Origin: PALSA-911 sp963839645
GTDB taxonomy: Bacteria > Pseudomonadota > Alphaproteobacteria > Acetobacterales > Acetobacteraceae
Assembly: GCA_963839645.1 (NCBI GenBank)
Contig: CAWIVZ010000008.1
Span: 558,001 to 622,000, forward strand
Length of the DNA: 64,000 bases
Direction of reading: 5' to 3'
Shown: positions 1-8,748 of the stretch, piece after piece
How positions within the stretch are numbered: the stretch's first letter is position 1
How the letters are laid out: every line of letters begins with the position of its first letter
The notes under the pieces: model-generated
Told to the model about the DNA's origin: nothing
Databases searched by the model: none
What the model saw: only the letters and a program-made list of their open reading frames with translations
Position numbers and translations under genes: made by a program

Positions 1-630
1 CCGGGCATGCGGCGGGCGAATTCGCGGAACATCTCCGCCGTGTTCAAGCGCCTCCGGGAAGATCGCGTCGGCGCCGGCTTCCATGTACAGCTTGGCCCGC
101 GCCACGGCGCCGTCCATGCCCTCGCTCGCCGCGGCGTCGGTGCGGGCGATGATGAACAGATGCCGGCGCGCCTGCGCCGCCGCGGCCATCTTGGCGGCCA
201 TGTCGTGCGCGTCGGCCAGCTTCTTGTCGTTCAGATGGCCGCATTTCTTCGGCAGCAACTGGTCCTCGATATGCACCGCACCGGCGCCGGCATCCTCGAA
301 CGTCGCGGACCATGTGCATCACGTTCAGCGCCTCGCCATAGCCGGTGTCGCCGTCCACCAGCAGCGGCAGGCCGGTGGCGCGGGCGATCTGGCGCACGAA
401 GAAGCACACCTCGTCCACCGTGATCATGCCCAGATCAGGGATGCCCATCGACGCGGTCATCGCCGCACCCGACAGATACAGCGCCTCGAACCCGGCCTGC
501 TTCGCCTGCAACCCCGCCATGCCCATTATGGGCGCCGGGCATGCGCAGGATGCCGGGCCGCGCCAGCAGCGCGCGAAAGCGCTCCCCGGCCGGGTCGGTG
601 GGGAAGGTCGGCGGCGACCAGATAGGTCAT
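1..630 (-). CDS. PrpB/PEP-mutase family lyase (partial, frameshifted)
   Basis: Isocitrate lyase/PEP mutase superfamily, the group containing 2-methylisocitrate lyase, oxaloacetate decarboxylase and dimethylmalate lyase. These cleave or decarboxylate small di- and tricarboxylates in the cytosol. Pieces in different frames read start MTYLVAADLP, then GIPDLGMITVDEV, the Mg-binding LLVDGDTGYG, VHIEDQ and the catalytic-loop KKCGH typical of the lyases. The start at 630 fits the family N terminus. The 3' end lies beyond the window's left edge. Four single-base insertions break the frame near 46, 302, 523 and 601; removing them gives one continuous family-like protein. No other decay is seen, so sequencing error is more likely than a true pseudogene. 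The exact substrate cannot be told from sequence. Confidence 0.75.
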
Positions 631-725
631 GGCGGTGGCTCCGTATCGGGGACTGCGAACAGCCCATAGCCGAGAAAGCGGCCGGTTGCAGCCCCCGCCG
701 CCGTGCTTGAGTGCATATACGTGCT

Positions 726-2135
726 TCAGCGCAGATAATAGAGACTGACCAGCCCAAACACCGGCAGCAGCAAGGCGCTGGCCAGAGCCAGGTACACGAA
801 GAACCCCGGCATCTTCACCCCGCGATGCGCGGCGATCGAGCGGACCATCATATTCGGCGCGTTGCCGATATAGGTCAGCGCGCCGAAGAACACCGCCCCG
901 GCCGAAATCGCCTTCAGCACCGGATTGAGCGACGCTGTCAATTGCGCCGCATCGCCGCCGGCGAGGTGGAAGAACACCAGATAGGTCGGAGCGTTGTCCA
1001 GAAACGCCGACAGCAGGCCGGCCAGCCAGAACACCGCGATCGGATGCAGGTCACCCTGCGCCGTCTGCGTCAGCCGCAGCAGGAAGGCCACCGGCCCGTC
1101 CAGCCCGGCATCCAACATCGCCATCACTGGCCCGATGGTCACGAACAGCGCCGCGAACAGCTTTGCCACCTCTTCCATTGGATGCCAGTTGAAGTCGTTG
1201 CCCTGGCGCACGGCCAGCGGCGTGAACGCGACCGAGACAAGCGTCACCACCAGAAACACCGCCATGGCCGCCAGCCGCTCGATGCCGATCTCCTGGCCGA
1301 GCAGCGACACGTTCCCGGGGTGCCAGACCCCCTGCACCAGCACCGTCAGCACCACCACTGCGATCAGCCCGATGTTGAACTGCCCTCGCAGCCTGAATGC
1401 CTCCGGCGGCGCCGGCGGCTTTTTCTCTTTGGCGGCAAAATATCGATCCATCAGATAGAAAATCAGCAACAAAGGGCAGGCCACCAGCAGCATCGGCTCG
1501 AGTAAATTCCGCAGCGGCCAAAAAAACGGCACTCCGTTCAGGAAGCCTATATACAGCGGCGGGTCGCCCAGCGGCGTCGTCGCGCCGCCGACATTCGCCA
1601 CAAGCACGATAAAGAAGATCACGATGTGCAGCTTCCGGGTCCGGTGCGCGTTGGCCCGCAGCAGCGGATGGATCAGCACCATCGCCGCCCCTGTCGTGCC
1701 CATCACCCCCGCCAGCACGATGCCGAGCGCAAGCATGGAGGTGTTGCCGAACGGCGTGCCGGACGGACCGCCTCGCACCAAGATGCCGCCGCCGGCAGTG
1801 AACAGCGCCAGCAACAGCAGCACGAACGGCAAGAACTCCACCCAGGCGGCATGCCAAACGGCAAAGCTCGCCGCGCCGACGCCGGATATAAAGGCCATCG
1901 GCAGCAGCAGATCCAGGCTCCAGAACAGCGCCACCAATCCCATCCATTTATGCCAGAACCGCGGCGCCAGGATCGGAAACAGCGCGATCGACAGCAGCAT
2001 GCCCAGGAACGGCAGGCCCCAGATCGGGCTCGGCACCGGACCCGCCTGCGCAGCGGCCTCGGCGCTAAACGGCATTGCCGTCAACAGGCATGCAAACAGC
2101 AAGCGCAACCGGCCCGAGTTATGTCCAAGACGCAT
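726..2135 (-). CDS. CitMHS-type sodium:proton antiporter / citrate transporter-like membrane protein
   Basis: About 469 aa, inner-membrane ion transporter of the ArsB/NhaD-like superfamily (CitMHS_2 type, usually annotated sodium:proton antiporter). A signal-like hydrophobic N terminus ends near SAEAAAQA. Roughly a dozen hydrophobic segments follow, with internal-repeat signature loops: NVGGATTPLGDPP in the first half, then DNAPTYLVF and GALTYIGNAPN in the second, as expected for the paired pore loops of this superfamily. The start at 2135 is preferred because GGAAGGGG lies just upstream; a second ATG at 2168 would only add a non-hydrophobic extension. It is divergent from the CoxG-like gene across 86 bp. 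The transported ion is inference. Confidence 0.85.
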   Translation of the reverse strand: MRLGHNSGRLRLLFACLLTAMPFSAEAAAQAGPVPSPIWGLPFLGMLLSIALFPILAPRFWHKWMGLVALFWSLDLLLPMAFISGVGAASFAVWHAAWVEFLPFVLLLLALFTAGGGILVRGGPSGTPFGNTSMLALGIVLAGVMGTTGAAMVLIHPLLRANAHRTRKLHIVIFFIVLVANVGGATTPLGDPPLYIGFLNGVPFFWPLRNLLEPMLLVACPLLLIFYLMDRYFAAKEKKPPAPPEAFRLRGQFNIGLIAVVVLTVLVQGVWHPGNVSLLGQEIGIERLAAMAVFLVVTLVSVAFTPLAVRQGNDFNWHPMEEVAKLFAALFVTIGPVMAMLDAGLDGPVAFLLRLTQTAQGDLHPIAVFWLAGLLSAFLDNAPTYLVFFHLAGGDAAQLTASLNPVLKAISAGAVFFGALTYIGNAPNMMVRSIAAHRGVKMPGFFVYLALASALLLPVFGLVSLYYLR

Positions 2136-2221
2136 CACGGCCCCTTCCGGAAGTGCATTCGGTTGCATGGTCCCGACCCTGCAAGTAACGTCCCCGCCGC
2201 GCAACCGGGAGTTCGCCACAG

Positions 2222-2851
2222 ATGGACATGTCAGGCGAGCGGCGCATTCCAGCGCCGCGGCAGAAAGTTTGGGAAGCCCTCAACGACCCCGAGGTGCTGA
2301 AGGTCTGCATCCCTGGTTGTGACAGCCTGGAGAAGATCGGCGAGAACGACCTGAAGGCCTCCGCAGGACTGAAGATCGGCCCGATCACCGCCAAGTTCAC
2401 CGGCAAGGTCACGCTGTCGGACATCGATCCACCGAACGGCTACACCATCACCGGCGAAGGCCAGGGCGGCGTCGCCGGCTTCGCCAAGGGCGGCGCGCAG
2501 GTGAAGCTGGCCGATGACGGCGACGCGACGCTGCTGACCTATGATGTGAAGGCCCAGGTCGGCGGCAAGATCGCCCAGCTCGGCGCCCGGTTGATCGACG
2601 CCACCGCCAAGCAGATGTCGGACCAGTTCTTTGACCGCTTCACGGCCGCGCTTACCCCGGCGCCCGCCCCGGCGGAAGCCGCTGAGGCCTCCACGATCAC
2701 CAATGTCCCCGATGCCGCGCTCAAGCCGGTGCCGTCCCTGCCGGTCAGCGCTCTGGTGCCGCGCCAGATCTTCGGCCTGCCGCCGGTCGCCTGGGTCGGC
2801 ATCGTGATTGCCGCGATCGTCATCTTCATGCTGGCACGGGGCTTCTTCTAG
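2222..2851 (+). CDS. coxG: CoxG-like SRPBCC membrane-anchored protein (CO dehydrogenase subunit G family)
   Basis: 209 aa. Residues 1 to about 150 match the CoxG/SRPBCC fold: MDMSGERRIPAPRQ start, EALNDPEVLKVCIPGC, then ITGEGQGGVAGFAKG. A Pro/Ala linker leads to one C-terminal transmembrane segment (about 180-205, VAWVGIVIAAIVIFML). In carboxydotrophs CoxG anchors Mo-hydroxylases to the membrane; most homologues outside cox clusters accompany uncharacterised Mo-enzymes. It is the first gene of a six-gene plus-strand unit: its stop abuts the GTG start of the MoxR gene with no gap. No coxMSL structural genes are in view, so the client enzyme is unknown. Confidence 0.88.
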   Translation: MDMSGERRIPAPRQKVWEALNDPEVLKVCIPGCDSLEKIGENDLKASAGLKIGPITAKFTGKVTLSDIDPPNGYTITGEGQGGVAGFAKGGAQVKLADDGDATLLTYDVKAQVGGKIAQLGARLIDATAKQMSDQFFDRFTAALTPAPAPAEAAEASTITNVPDAALKPVPSLPVSALVPRQIFGLPPVAWVGIVIAAIVIFMLARGFF

Positions 2852-3748
2852 GTGTCTCTTCCCAAAACCGTCGCCGACACCGCCGCCCTGCTGGCCGCCC
2901 AGGGTTATATCGCCGATCATGAACTCGCCACCACGGTGCACCTGGCGCTGTCGATGGGCCGGCCACTGTTCCTCGAGGGTGAGCCGGGCACCGGCAAAAC
3001 CGAAATCGCCAAGGTCCTCGCCGCCGGCCTCGGCCGCCGCCTGGTGCGCCTGCAATGCTATGACGGCATGGATTTGTCTGCCGCCGCCTATGAATGGGAC
3101 CATGCCCGCCAGCTGATGGCGATCCGTCTCGCCGAGGCCGCCGGCGTCACCGACCGCGGTGAGCTCTCCAACAGCATCTACACCCGCGAATTCCTCCAGG
3201 CCCGCCCGCTGCTGTCGGCGATCGACCCCGACCTGCCCCCAGCCGTTCTGCTGATCGACGAGCTCGACCGCGCCGATGAGCCGTTCGAGGCGTTCCTGCT
3301 GGAATTGCTGGCCGATTTCCAGATCACCGTGCCCGAATTCGGCACCGTGAAGGCCAAGACCGTGCCGGTGGTCGTGTTGACCTCGAACCGCACCCGCGAG
3401 GTGCACGACGCCATCCGCCGCCGCTGCCTGTATCACTGGGTGGACTACCCCAATGCCGCCCGCGAGCGGGCCATCCTGTCGGTGAAGGCCCCCGCCGTGC
3501 CCGCCCAGCTCTCCGGCCAGGTCGTCGCCTTCGTGCAGAAGCTGCGCGGCGCCGATCTGTTCAAGCTGCCCGGCGTGGCCGAGACGATCGACTGGGCCAA
3601 CGCCCTGACCTACCTGAACAAGACCGAACTCGCACCGGGCGCGGTCGATGAAACTCTCGGTGTATTGCTTAAATATCAAGATGATATCGCGAAAATCCGA
3701 GGCGCCGAGGCAGCCCGCCTGGTTGGCGAGGTCGTAGAAGGCGCATGA
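2852..3748 (+). CDS. MoxR family AAA+ ATPase (CoxD-like)
   Basis: 298 aa AAA+ ATPase. Walker A GEPGTGKT at residues 43-50, Walker B VLLIDELD at about 132-139, sensor region VVVLTSNRTREV, and arginine-rich second-region RRRCLYHWVDYP. MoxR proteins act with VWA partners as metal-insertion or maturation chaperones; CoxD of this family matures the CuMoO2 centre of CO dehydrogenase. The GTG start at 2852 directly follows the TAG of the upstream gene and the end overlaps the VWA gene by 4 bp (ATGA), so all three are translationally coupled. Family assignment is firm; the cox-specific role is inferred from neighbours. Confidence 0.92.
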   Translation: MSLPKTVADTAALLAAQGYIADHELATTVHLALSMGRPLFLEGEPGTGKTEIAKVLAAGLGRRLVRLQCYDGMDLSAAAYEWDHARQLMAIRLAEAAGVTDRGELSNSIYTREFLQARPLLSAIDPDLPPAVLLIDELDRADEPFEAFLLELLADFQITVPEFGTVKAKTVPVVVLTSNRTREVHDAIRRRCLYHWVDYPNAARERAILSVKAPAVPAQLSGQVVAFVQKLRGADLFKLPGVAETIDWANALTYLNKTELAPGAVDETLGVLLKYQDDIAKIRGAEAARLVGEVVEGA

Positions 3749-4971
3749 TCGCGCTGGCGCCCGAACCGGTCGGCGCACCAGAGGATGGCAGGCTCGGCGC
3801 CAACATCATGCACTTCGCCCGTCTGCTCCGCCGCGCCGGCCTGCCGGTGGGTCCGTCGGAAACCCTCGCCGCCCAGCAGGCCGTCTCGCTGATCGATATC
3901 GGCAACAAGGAAGAGGCCCGCACCGCGCTCCGCACCGCGATGATCCACCGTCACGAGCACGCGGACGTGTTTGAACAGGCCTTCGCCCTGTTCTGGCGCG
4001 ACCCCGCCGCCGCCGAACAGGCCGCGGCTATGGCGATGCTGGAAGCGCAGAAGGAGAAGCAGATCGACCGCCCACCGCCGGCCGCGCGCCGCGTCGCCGA
4101 GGCGATGGCCTCCAAGCGTCCACCCCCGTCCAAGCCCAAGGACGAGCCGCCCCATATCGACGCCGTGCTGACGGTTAGCGAGCGGGAACGCCTGCAAGCC
4201 ATGGATTTTGAAGCCATGAGCGCGGCGGAGATCAATGCCGCCAAGCAGGAGATCAAGCGCCTGCGCCTGCCACTGGACCTGCGCCGCACCCGCCGCATGC
4301 GCCCCGATCCGCAAGGCCCGGCCACGGATTTGCGCCGCACCATCCGCGACAGCCTGCGCCAGGGCGGCGAGATTTTCGACATCGCCCGCACCCGCCAGGT
4401 CACCCGCCCGCCGCCGCTGGTCGTGCTCTGCGATATTTCCGGTTCAATGTCCCGCTACGCACAGATATTGCTGCATTTCCTGCATGCGGTGACCAACGAG
4501 CGGGACCGCGTGCACATCTTCCTGTTCGGCACGCGGCTGTCCAACATCACCCGCCAGCTGCGCCACCGCGACCCGGAGGTGGCGTTCCAGATGGTCTCCC
4601 ATGTGGTGCCGGACTGGTCCGGCGGCACCCGCATCGGCGAGGCGCTGGAGCAGTTCAACCGCTCCTGGGCCCGCCGCGTGCTCGGCCAGGGGGCGGTGGT
4701 GCTGCTGATCACCGATGGCCTCGACCGCGACGGCGCGCACGGCCTGGCCGAGAACATGGACCGCCTGCACCGCTCCTGCACAAGGCTGATATGGCTGAAT
4801 CCGCTGTTGCGCTGGTCCGGCTTCGAGCCAAAATCCCAGGGTATTCGCGCGATGCTGCCGCATGTGGACGAATTTCGCCCCGTGCATAATCTGGCCAGCC
4901 TGCGCACGCTGGTCGATCTGCTGTCCCGTCCCGCACCCTCCCGCGGTGCCATGCAAAGGAACTCGGCATGA
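3745..4971 (+). CDS. VWA domain-containing protein (CoxE-like)
   Basis: 408 aa. An N-terminal helical region with a charged, Lys/Pro-rich stretch (about 100-140) is followed by a VWA domain. The MIDAS motif DISGS at residues 230-234 is complete (Asp-x-Ser-x-Ser), with the Thr-containing GGTRIGEAL loop and the LLITDGLDRD segment in their expected places. VWA proteins of this type partner with the adjacent MoxR ATPase in assembly of Mo-hydroxylase active sites. It overlaps both neighbours by 4 bp. Confidence 0.92.
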   Translation: MIALAPEPVGAPEDGRLGANIMHFARLLRRAGLPVGPSETLAAQQAVSLIDIGNKEEARTALRTAMIHRHEHADVFEQAFALFWRDPAAAEQAAAMAMLEAQKEKQIDRPPPAARRVAEAMASKRPPPSKPKDEPPHIDAVLTVSERERLQAMDFEAMSAAEINAAKQEIKRLRLPLDLRRTRRMRPDPQGPATDLRRTIRDSLRQGGEIFDIARTRQVTRPPPLVVLCDISGSMSRYAQILLHFLHAVTNERDRVHIFLFGTRLSNITRQLRHRDPEVAFQMVSHVVPDWSGGTRIGEALEQFNRSWARRVLGQGAVVLLITDGLDRDGAHGLAENMDRLHRSCTRLIWLNPLLRWSGFEPKSQGIRAMLPHVDEFRPVHNLASLRTLVDLLSRPAPSRGAMQRNSA

Positions 4972-5315
4972 GCCAGCCAGCCCAAAACGAAGCCCCAAAG
5001 GAAGCAGAAGACATCCTCGCCATCGCCGCCGCCTGGAAAGCCCAGGGTGAGCAGGTCGCGCTCGCCACCGTCACCGAGACCTGGGGCAGTTCCCCCCGCC
5101 CCGCCGGCAGCCAGCTTGCCGTGACCAAATCCGGCCGCATGGCCGGCTCGGTCAGCGGCGGCTGCATCGAGGGCGCGGTTTCGGACGCGGCGATGCAAAC
5201 CCTCGCCAACGGCGTGCCGCAATTGCTGGATTTCGGCATCACCGACGAACGCGCCTGGGAGGTCGGCCTCGCCTGCGGCGGTAAGCTGAAAGTGTTCGTG
5301 GAGAAGCTGTCGTGA
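4968..5315 (+). CDS. XdhC/CoxI family protein, N-terminal domain only
   Basis: 115 aa covering just the XdhC_CoxI domain: TWGSSPRPAGSQ near residue 36 and the SGGCIEGAV motif near 61, whose Cys is the conserved candidate Mo-cofactor ligand. XdhC proteins bind molybdopterin, protect its sulfurated form and deliver it to xanthine-dehydrogenase-type enzymes. In many genomes this domain and the Rossmann domain are one polypeptide; here the second domain is the next gene, overlapping by GTGA. Both reading frames are intact, so the split looks genuine. Confidence 0.88.
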   Translation: MSQPAQNEAPKEAEDILAIAAAWKAQGEQVALATVTETWGSSPRPAGSQLAVTKSGRMAGSVSGGCIEGAVSDAAMQTLANGVPQLLDFGITDERAWEVGLACGGKLKVFVEKLS

Positions 5316-6028
5316 CCCCGGAAATCCTCGCCGCGCTGGAGCAGGCGAAACGCGAAAAGCGCCCCGTCGTGCTCGCGACCTCGCTGCCCGGCGGCGAGCA
5401 GATGCTGCTGCCCGACCCTGCCGCCCCCGTCGAACTCAATGAGGCCGCGACCCAAAAGCTCGCCGACGACGAGAGCGGCACCGTCAAGATCGGCAACCAG
5501 GATTGGTTCCTGCACGCCCATAACCCGCCCTTGCGCCTGATCGTCGTCGGCGCCGTCCACATTGCCCAGGCGCTCGTGCCCTTCGCCTCCGCCTGCGGCT
5601 TCGCCGTCACCGTCGTCGATCCCCGCCGCGCCTTCGCCAGCGACGAACGCTTCCCCAATGTCAGCGTCTCCACCGACTGGCCGGACGAGGCAATGGACGC
5701 CCTGAAGCCGGACGTTCGCACCGCCGTTGTCACCCTCACCCACGATCCGAAGCTGGACGACCCGGCGCTGGACCGCGCTCTGAAATCCCCCGCCTTCTAC
5801 ATCGGCTCGCTCGGCTCGCGCCGCACGCATGGCCGCCGGCTGGACCGACTGCGCGAGCTTGGCCACAGCGACGAGACGATGCGGCGCATCCGCGGCCCGG
5901 TCGGCCTGAACATCGAGGCCGTGACGGCACCGGAAATCGCCCTGTCCATCATCGCCGAACTCGTCGCCGCCCGCCGCGGCTCCCCGCTTGGCCAAAAGCA
6001 GCCTGCCGGCGAGAGACAAGCCGCGTGA
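5312..6028 (+). CDS. XdhC family protein, Rossmann-domain half
   Basis: 238 aa from a GTG start that overlaps the preceding stop by 4 bp. The C-terminal part carries the XdhC Rossmann fold: LIVVGAVHIAQAL glycine-loop-like segment near residue 75, VVDPRRAF, VVTLTHDPKLDDPAL, YIGSLGSRRTH and IRGPVGLNIEA, all hallmark blocks of XdhC_C. With the 115-aa protein just upstream it reconstitutes a full XdhC. Role: binding and sulfuration or transfer of molybdenum cofactor. The end overlaps the MocA-fusion gene by 4 bp. Confidence 0.9.
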   Translation: MTPEILAALEQAKREKRPVVLATSLPGGEQMLLPDPAAPVELNEAATQKLADDESGTVKIGNQDWFLHAHNPPLRLIVVGAVHIAQALVPFASACGFAVTVVDPRRAFASDERFPNVSVSTDWPDEAMDALKPDVRTAVVTLTHDPKLDDPALDRALKSPAFYIGSLGSRRTHGRRLDRLRELGHSDETMRRIRGPVGLNIEAVTAPEIALSIIAELVAARRGSPLGQKQPAGERQAA

Positions 6029-7683
6029 AGTTCGGCCCGGTTCCGCTGGAGGACGCCAAAGGCGCGATCCTCGCACACAGCCAGCGTCTGGGTGAGAAGA
6101 TGCTGCGCAAAGGCTCGGTTCTGGACGAAGCCGCCATCGACCTGCTGCGGTCCGCCGGCCGCAAGGAAGTCATCGCCGCCCGCCTGGAGCCCGGCGACGT
6201 CCCCGAGGATGTCGCCGCCGACCGCCTCGCCACCCCGCTCGTCGCGCCACTGCTGGCCCGCTCCCGCGCCGCCACCGGCCGGGTCAATCTCGTCGCCGAA
6301 GCGCCTGGCCTGTTGCGGGTGGACGCCGCCCGCATCGACCGGCTGAATTCGGTGGACGAGGCACTCACCCTCGGCACCCTGCCCGACTATGCCGTGGTGG
6401 CCCAGCGCGATCTGGTCGCCACCATCAAGGTCATTCCCTTTGCCGTCCCCGGCACGGTGCTGACCGTCGCGGAGGCCGTCGCTCGCCAGGGTGGCCCGGT
6501 CCTCACCCTGCACCCGTTCCGCGCCCTGAAGGTTGGTCTCGTCGCCAGCGAACTCCCCGGCCTGAAGGAAAGCACCACCGAAAAAACCATCGCCGTCACC
6601 GAGGCGCGGGTAAAACAGCTCACCGGCAGCCTGCTGCCGCCGATCCGCTGCGAGCACACCGAGGCCGCGATCGCCCGGGCCCTGCGCCAGTTGATCGCCG
6701 ACGGCGCCGACATGCTGCTGGTGGTCGGCGCCTCCGCCGTGGTGGACCGCCGCGATGTCGGCCCCGCCGGCATCGTCGCCGCCGGCGGCGAAATCCTGCA
6801 TTTCGGCATGCCCGTGGACCCCGGCAACCTGATCTGCCTCGGCCGCATCGGAGAGCGCCCCGCTTTGGTGCTGCCCGGCTGCGCCCGCAGCCCGGTGCTG
6901 AACGGCATCGACTTCGTGCTGTCGCGGCTGTTCGCCGGGCTGGAGATCGGCCCGCGCGACATCATGCGCATGGGCGTCGGCGGCCTGCTGAAGGAAATGG
7001 ACACCCGCCCTTTGCCCCGGGAAAAGGCCCCCGCCACACCCCGCTCCGGCGTCGCCCCTCGCAGCGCGCCGACCATCGCCGGCCTGGTGCTGGCCGCCGG
7101 CCGATCCCGCCGCATGGCGCCGCACAACAAGCTGCTGGTGGTCGACAAGACCGGCAAGACCATGATCGCCCGCGTGGTGGACAATGTGCTGTCCAGCCTG
7201 GCCCGCCCCGTTCTGGTCGTGACCGGACACATGGCGGAGCAGGTCGAAACCGCGCTCGGAGGCCGTCCGGTGCAATACGTCCACGCCCCCGACTACGCCG
7301 AAGGCCTGTCCGCCAGCCTGAAATCCGGCGTCGCCGCGCTGCCGCCGGACAGCGCCGCGGTGGTCGTCTGCCTCGGCGACATGCCGCTGGTCACCGGACG
7401 CATGATCGACCGGCTGCTGGAAGCGTATAACCCCACCGAGGGCCGCCTGATCGTGCTGCCGACCTTCCGCGGCAAGCAGGGCAACCCGATGCTGTGGGAC
7501 CGCCGCTTCTTCCCGGAGATCCTGGCGATCACCGGCGACACCGGCGCCCGCTTCCTGGTCGGCAAATACGCCGAATTCGTCGCCGAAGTGGAAATGGCCG
7601 ACGACGCGGTGTTGCGCGACTTTGATACGACGGAGAGCCTGTCCACGCTGCCGCAGCGCCTGAGGCCTGAGGGTGTACGCTAG
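6025..7683 (+). CDS. Molybdopterin-binding / MocA-type nucleotidyltransferase fusion
   Basis: 552 aa from GTG at 6025 (GTGA overlap). Residues 1 to about 340 resemble the MoeA/MoaB-like molybdopterin-binding domain (KFGPVPLEDAKGAILAH start, LLVVGASAVVDRRD, PGNLICLGRIG). Residues from about 352 are a MobA/MocA-like NTP transferase: AGLVLAAGRSRRM nucleotide loop, LVVTGH, and VCLGDMPLV with its metal-binding Asp. MocA-type enzymes attach CMP to molybdopterin, giving the MCD cofactor used by CODH and xanthine-dehydrogenase-family enzymes. The fusion would join cofactor handling and cytidylylation in one chain. Last gene of the maturation operon; an 87-bp gap with a promoter-like sequence follows. 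Confidence 0.88.
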   Translation: MKFGPVPLEDAKGAILAHSQRLGEKMLRKGSVLDEAAIDLLRSAGRKEVIAARLEPGDVPEDVAADRLATPLVAPLLARSRAATGRVNLVAEAPGLLRVDAARIDRLNSVDEALTLGTLPDYAVVAQRDLVATIKVIPFAVPGTVLTVAEAVARQGGPVLTLHPFRALKVGLVASELPGLKESTTEKTIAVTEARVKQLTGSLLPPIRCEHTEAAIARALRQLIADGADMLLVVGASAVVDRRDVGPAGIVAAGGEILHFGMPVDPGNLICLGRIGERPALVLPGCARSPVLNGIDFVLSRLFAGLEIGPRDIMRMGVGGLLKEMDTRPLPREKAPATPRSGVAPRSAPTIAGLVLAAGRSRRMAPHNKLLVVDKTGKTMIARVVDNVLSSLARPVLVVTGHMAEQVETALGGRPVQYVHAPDYAEGLSASLKSGVAALPPDSAAVVVCLGDMPLVTGRMIDRLLEAYNPTEGRLIVLPTFRGKQGNPMLWDRRFFPEILAITGDTGARFLVGKYAEFVAEVEMADDAVLRDFDTTESLSTLPQRLRPEGVR

Positions 7684-7692
7684 CCGCTCGCC

Positions 7693-7722
7693 TTGACGCT
7701 CCGCAAAGCGCCTGCGTACGCT
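7693..7722 (+). promoter_or_regulatory. Candidate sigma70-type promoter before the HMG-CoA-lyase-like gene
   Basis: TTGACG at 7693-7698 followed after 18 bp by TACGCT at 7717-7722. The -35 is close to consensus and the -10 weak. It lies in the only gap between the maturation operon and the lyase/MmgE pair, so an independent start here is plausible. Pattern call only. Confidence 0.35.
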
Positions 7723-7738
7723 CTGAAATAAGATATTG

Positions 7739-7753
7739 CCCGGCTCAGCCGGG
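7739..7753 (+). promoter_or_regulatory. Small perfect hairpin in the leader of the HMG-CoA-lyase-like gene
   Basis: CCCGGCT at 7739-7745 and AGCCGGG at 7747-7753 form a perfect 7-bp stem with a single-base spacer. It sits just upstream of the GAGAGGAAA ribosome-binding site and the ATG at 7771. It has no T run, so it is unlikely to be an intrinsic terminator; it could influence mRNA stability or be chance in GC-rich DNA. Confidence 0.35.
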
Positions 7754-7770
7754 AACGAGAGGAAACCCCC

Positions 7771-8727
7771 ATGTCCGATTTCCCGACTTTCGTGCAGATC
7801 AACGAGGAAGGCCCACGCGAAGGCTTCCAGTTCGAAAAGGGCCCGATCTCCACCGAGCGCAAGATCGAGCTGATCGATGCTTTGTCGGAAACCGGCCTGA
7901 ACCACATCCAGGTCGCATCGTTCGTCAATCCGAACCGGGTGCCCGGCTGGGCCGATGCCGACCAGGTGGTGCGCGGCTTCAAGCGCCATGAAGGCGTGCA
8001 CTACGCCCCGCTCTGGCTCAATGCCAAGGGGTTCCAGCGCGCGCTGACCTTCGACGGCCTGGAAATCAAGGGCTCCCTGTCGCTCTGCGCCTCCGCCAAG
8101 TTCCTGGCCCGCAACCAGCAGCGCTCGATGGCAGAAAACCTCGCCGCGCAGCACGAGATGATCAATCTGTTCAAGGCCAGCAACGTCCCGGTCGAGCGAG
8201 GCTCGATCATGGCCGCGTTCGGCTGCAACTTCGAAGGCGACATCGCGCACGAGACGGTGCTCGCGCTGCTCCAGCAGATGCTCGATGTCGCCGCCGAGCA
8301 CGGCCTGAACATCAAGATCCTGTCGCTGGCCGACACCATGGCCTGGGCCACGCCCGTCGCCGTCACCCAACTGGTCGGCAAGGTCCGCAACCGCTGGCCC
8401 GACAAGCGCATCGCCCTGCACCTGCACGACACGCGCGGCATGGGCATCGCCAACGCCTATGCCGGCCTGCAGATGGGCGTGGACATCTTCGACAGCACCG
8501 TCGCCGGGCTCGGTGGCTGCCCGTTCGCCGCCCACAAGGGCGCCGCCGGCAATGTCTGCACCGAGGATCTGGTGTTCATGTGCGAGGAAATGGGCATCGA
8601 AACCGGCGTGGATCTGGAGAAGCTGCTGGAAACCGCCTGCCTGGCGGAAGATATCGTCGGCCATCCGCTGCCTGGGTCGGTCAAGATGGGCGGCAGCCTG
8701 AAGAAGCTGCGCAATCAGCTGAATTGA
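7771..8727 (+). CDS. Hydroxymethylglutaryl-CoA lyase-like (HMGL/DRE-TIM) enzyme
   Basis: 318 aa TIM-barrel lyase. EEGPREGFQFE at the N terminus is the substrate/metal region; IALHLHDTRGMG and the C-terminal GLGGCPFA (catalytic Cys loop of HMG-CoA lyases) are clear. HMG-CoA lyase yields acetoacetate and acetyl-CoA; many bacterial paralogues cleave other 3-hydroxy-3-methyl acyl-CoA esters. Clear SD (GAGAGGAAA) before ATG 7771. The next gene, MmgE/PrpD, begins 21 bp downstream, so the pair is likely co-transcribed in organic-acid catabolism. Exact substrate uncertain. Confidence 0.9.
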   Translation: MSDFPTFVQINEEGPREGFQFEKGPISTERKIELIDALSETGLNHIQVASFVNPNRVPGWADADQVVRGFKRHEGVHYAPLWLNAKGFQRALTFDGLEIKGSLSLCASAKFLARNQQRSMAENLAAQHEMINLFKASNVPVERGSIMAAFGCNFEGDIAHETVLALLQQMLDVAAEHGLNIKILSLADTMAWATPVAVTQLVGKVRNRWPDKRIALHLHDTRGMGIANAYAGLQMGVDIFDSTVAGLGGCPFAAHKGAAGNVCTEDLVFMCEEMGIETGVDLEKLLETACLAEDIVGHPLPGSVKMGGSLKKLRNQLN

Positions 8728-8748
8728 AAAGAAACGGGAGAGGCCGCC

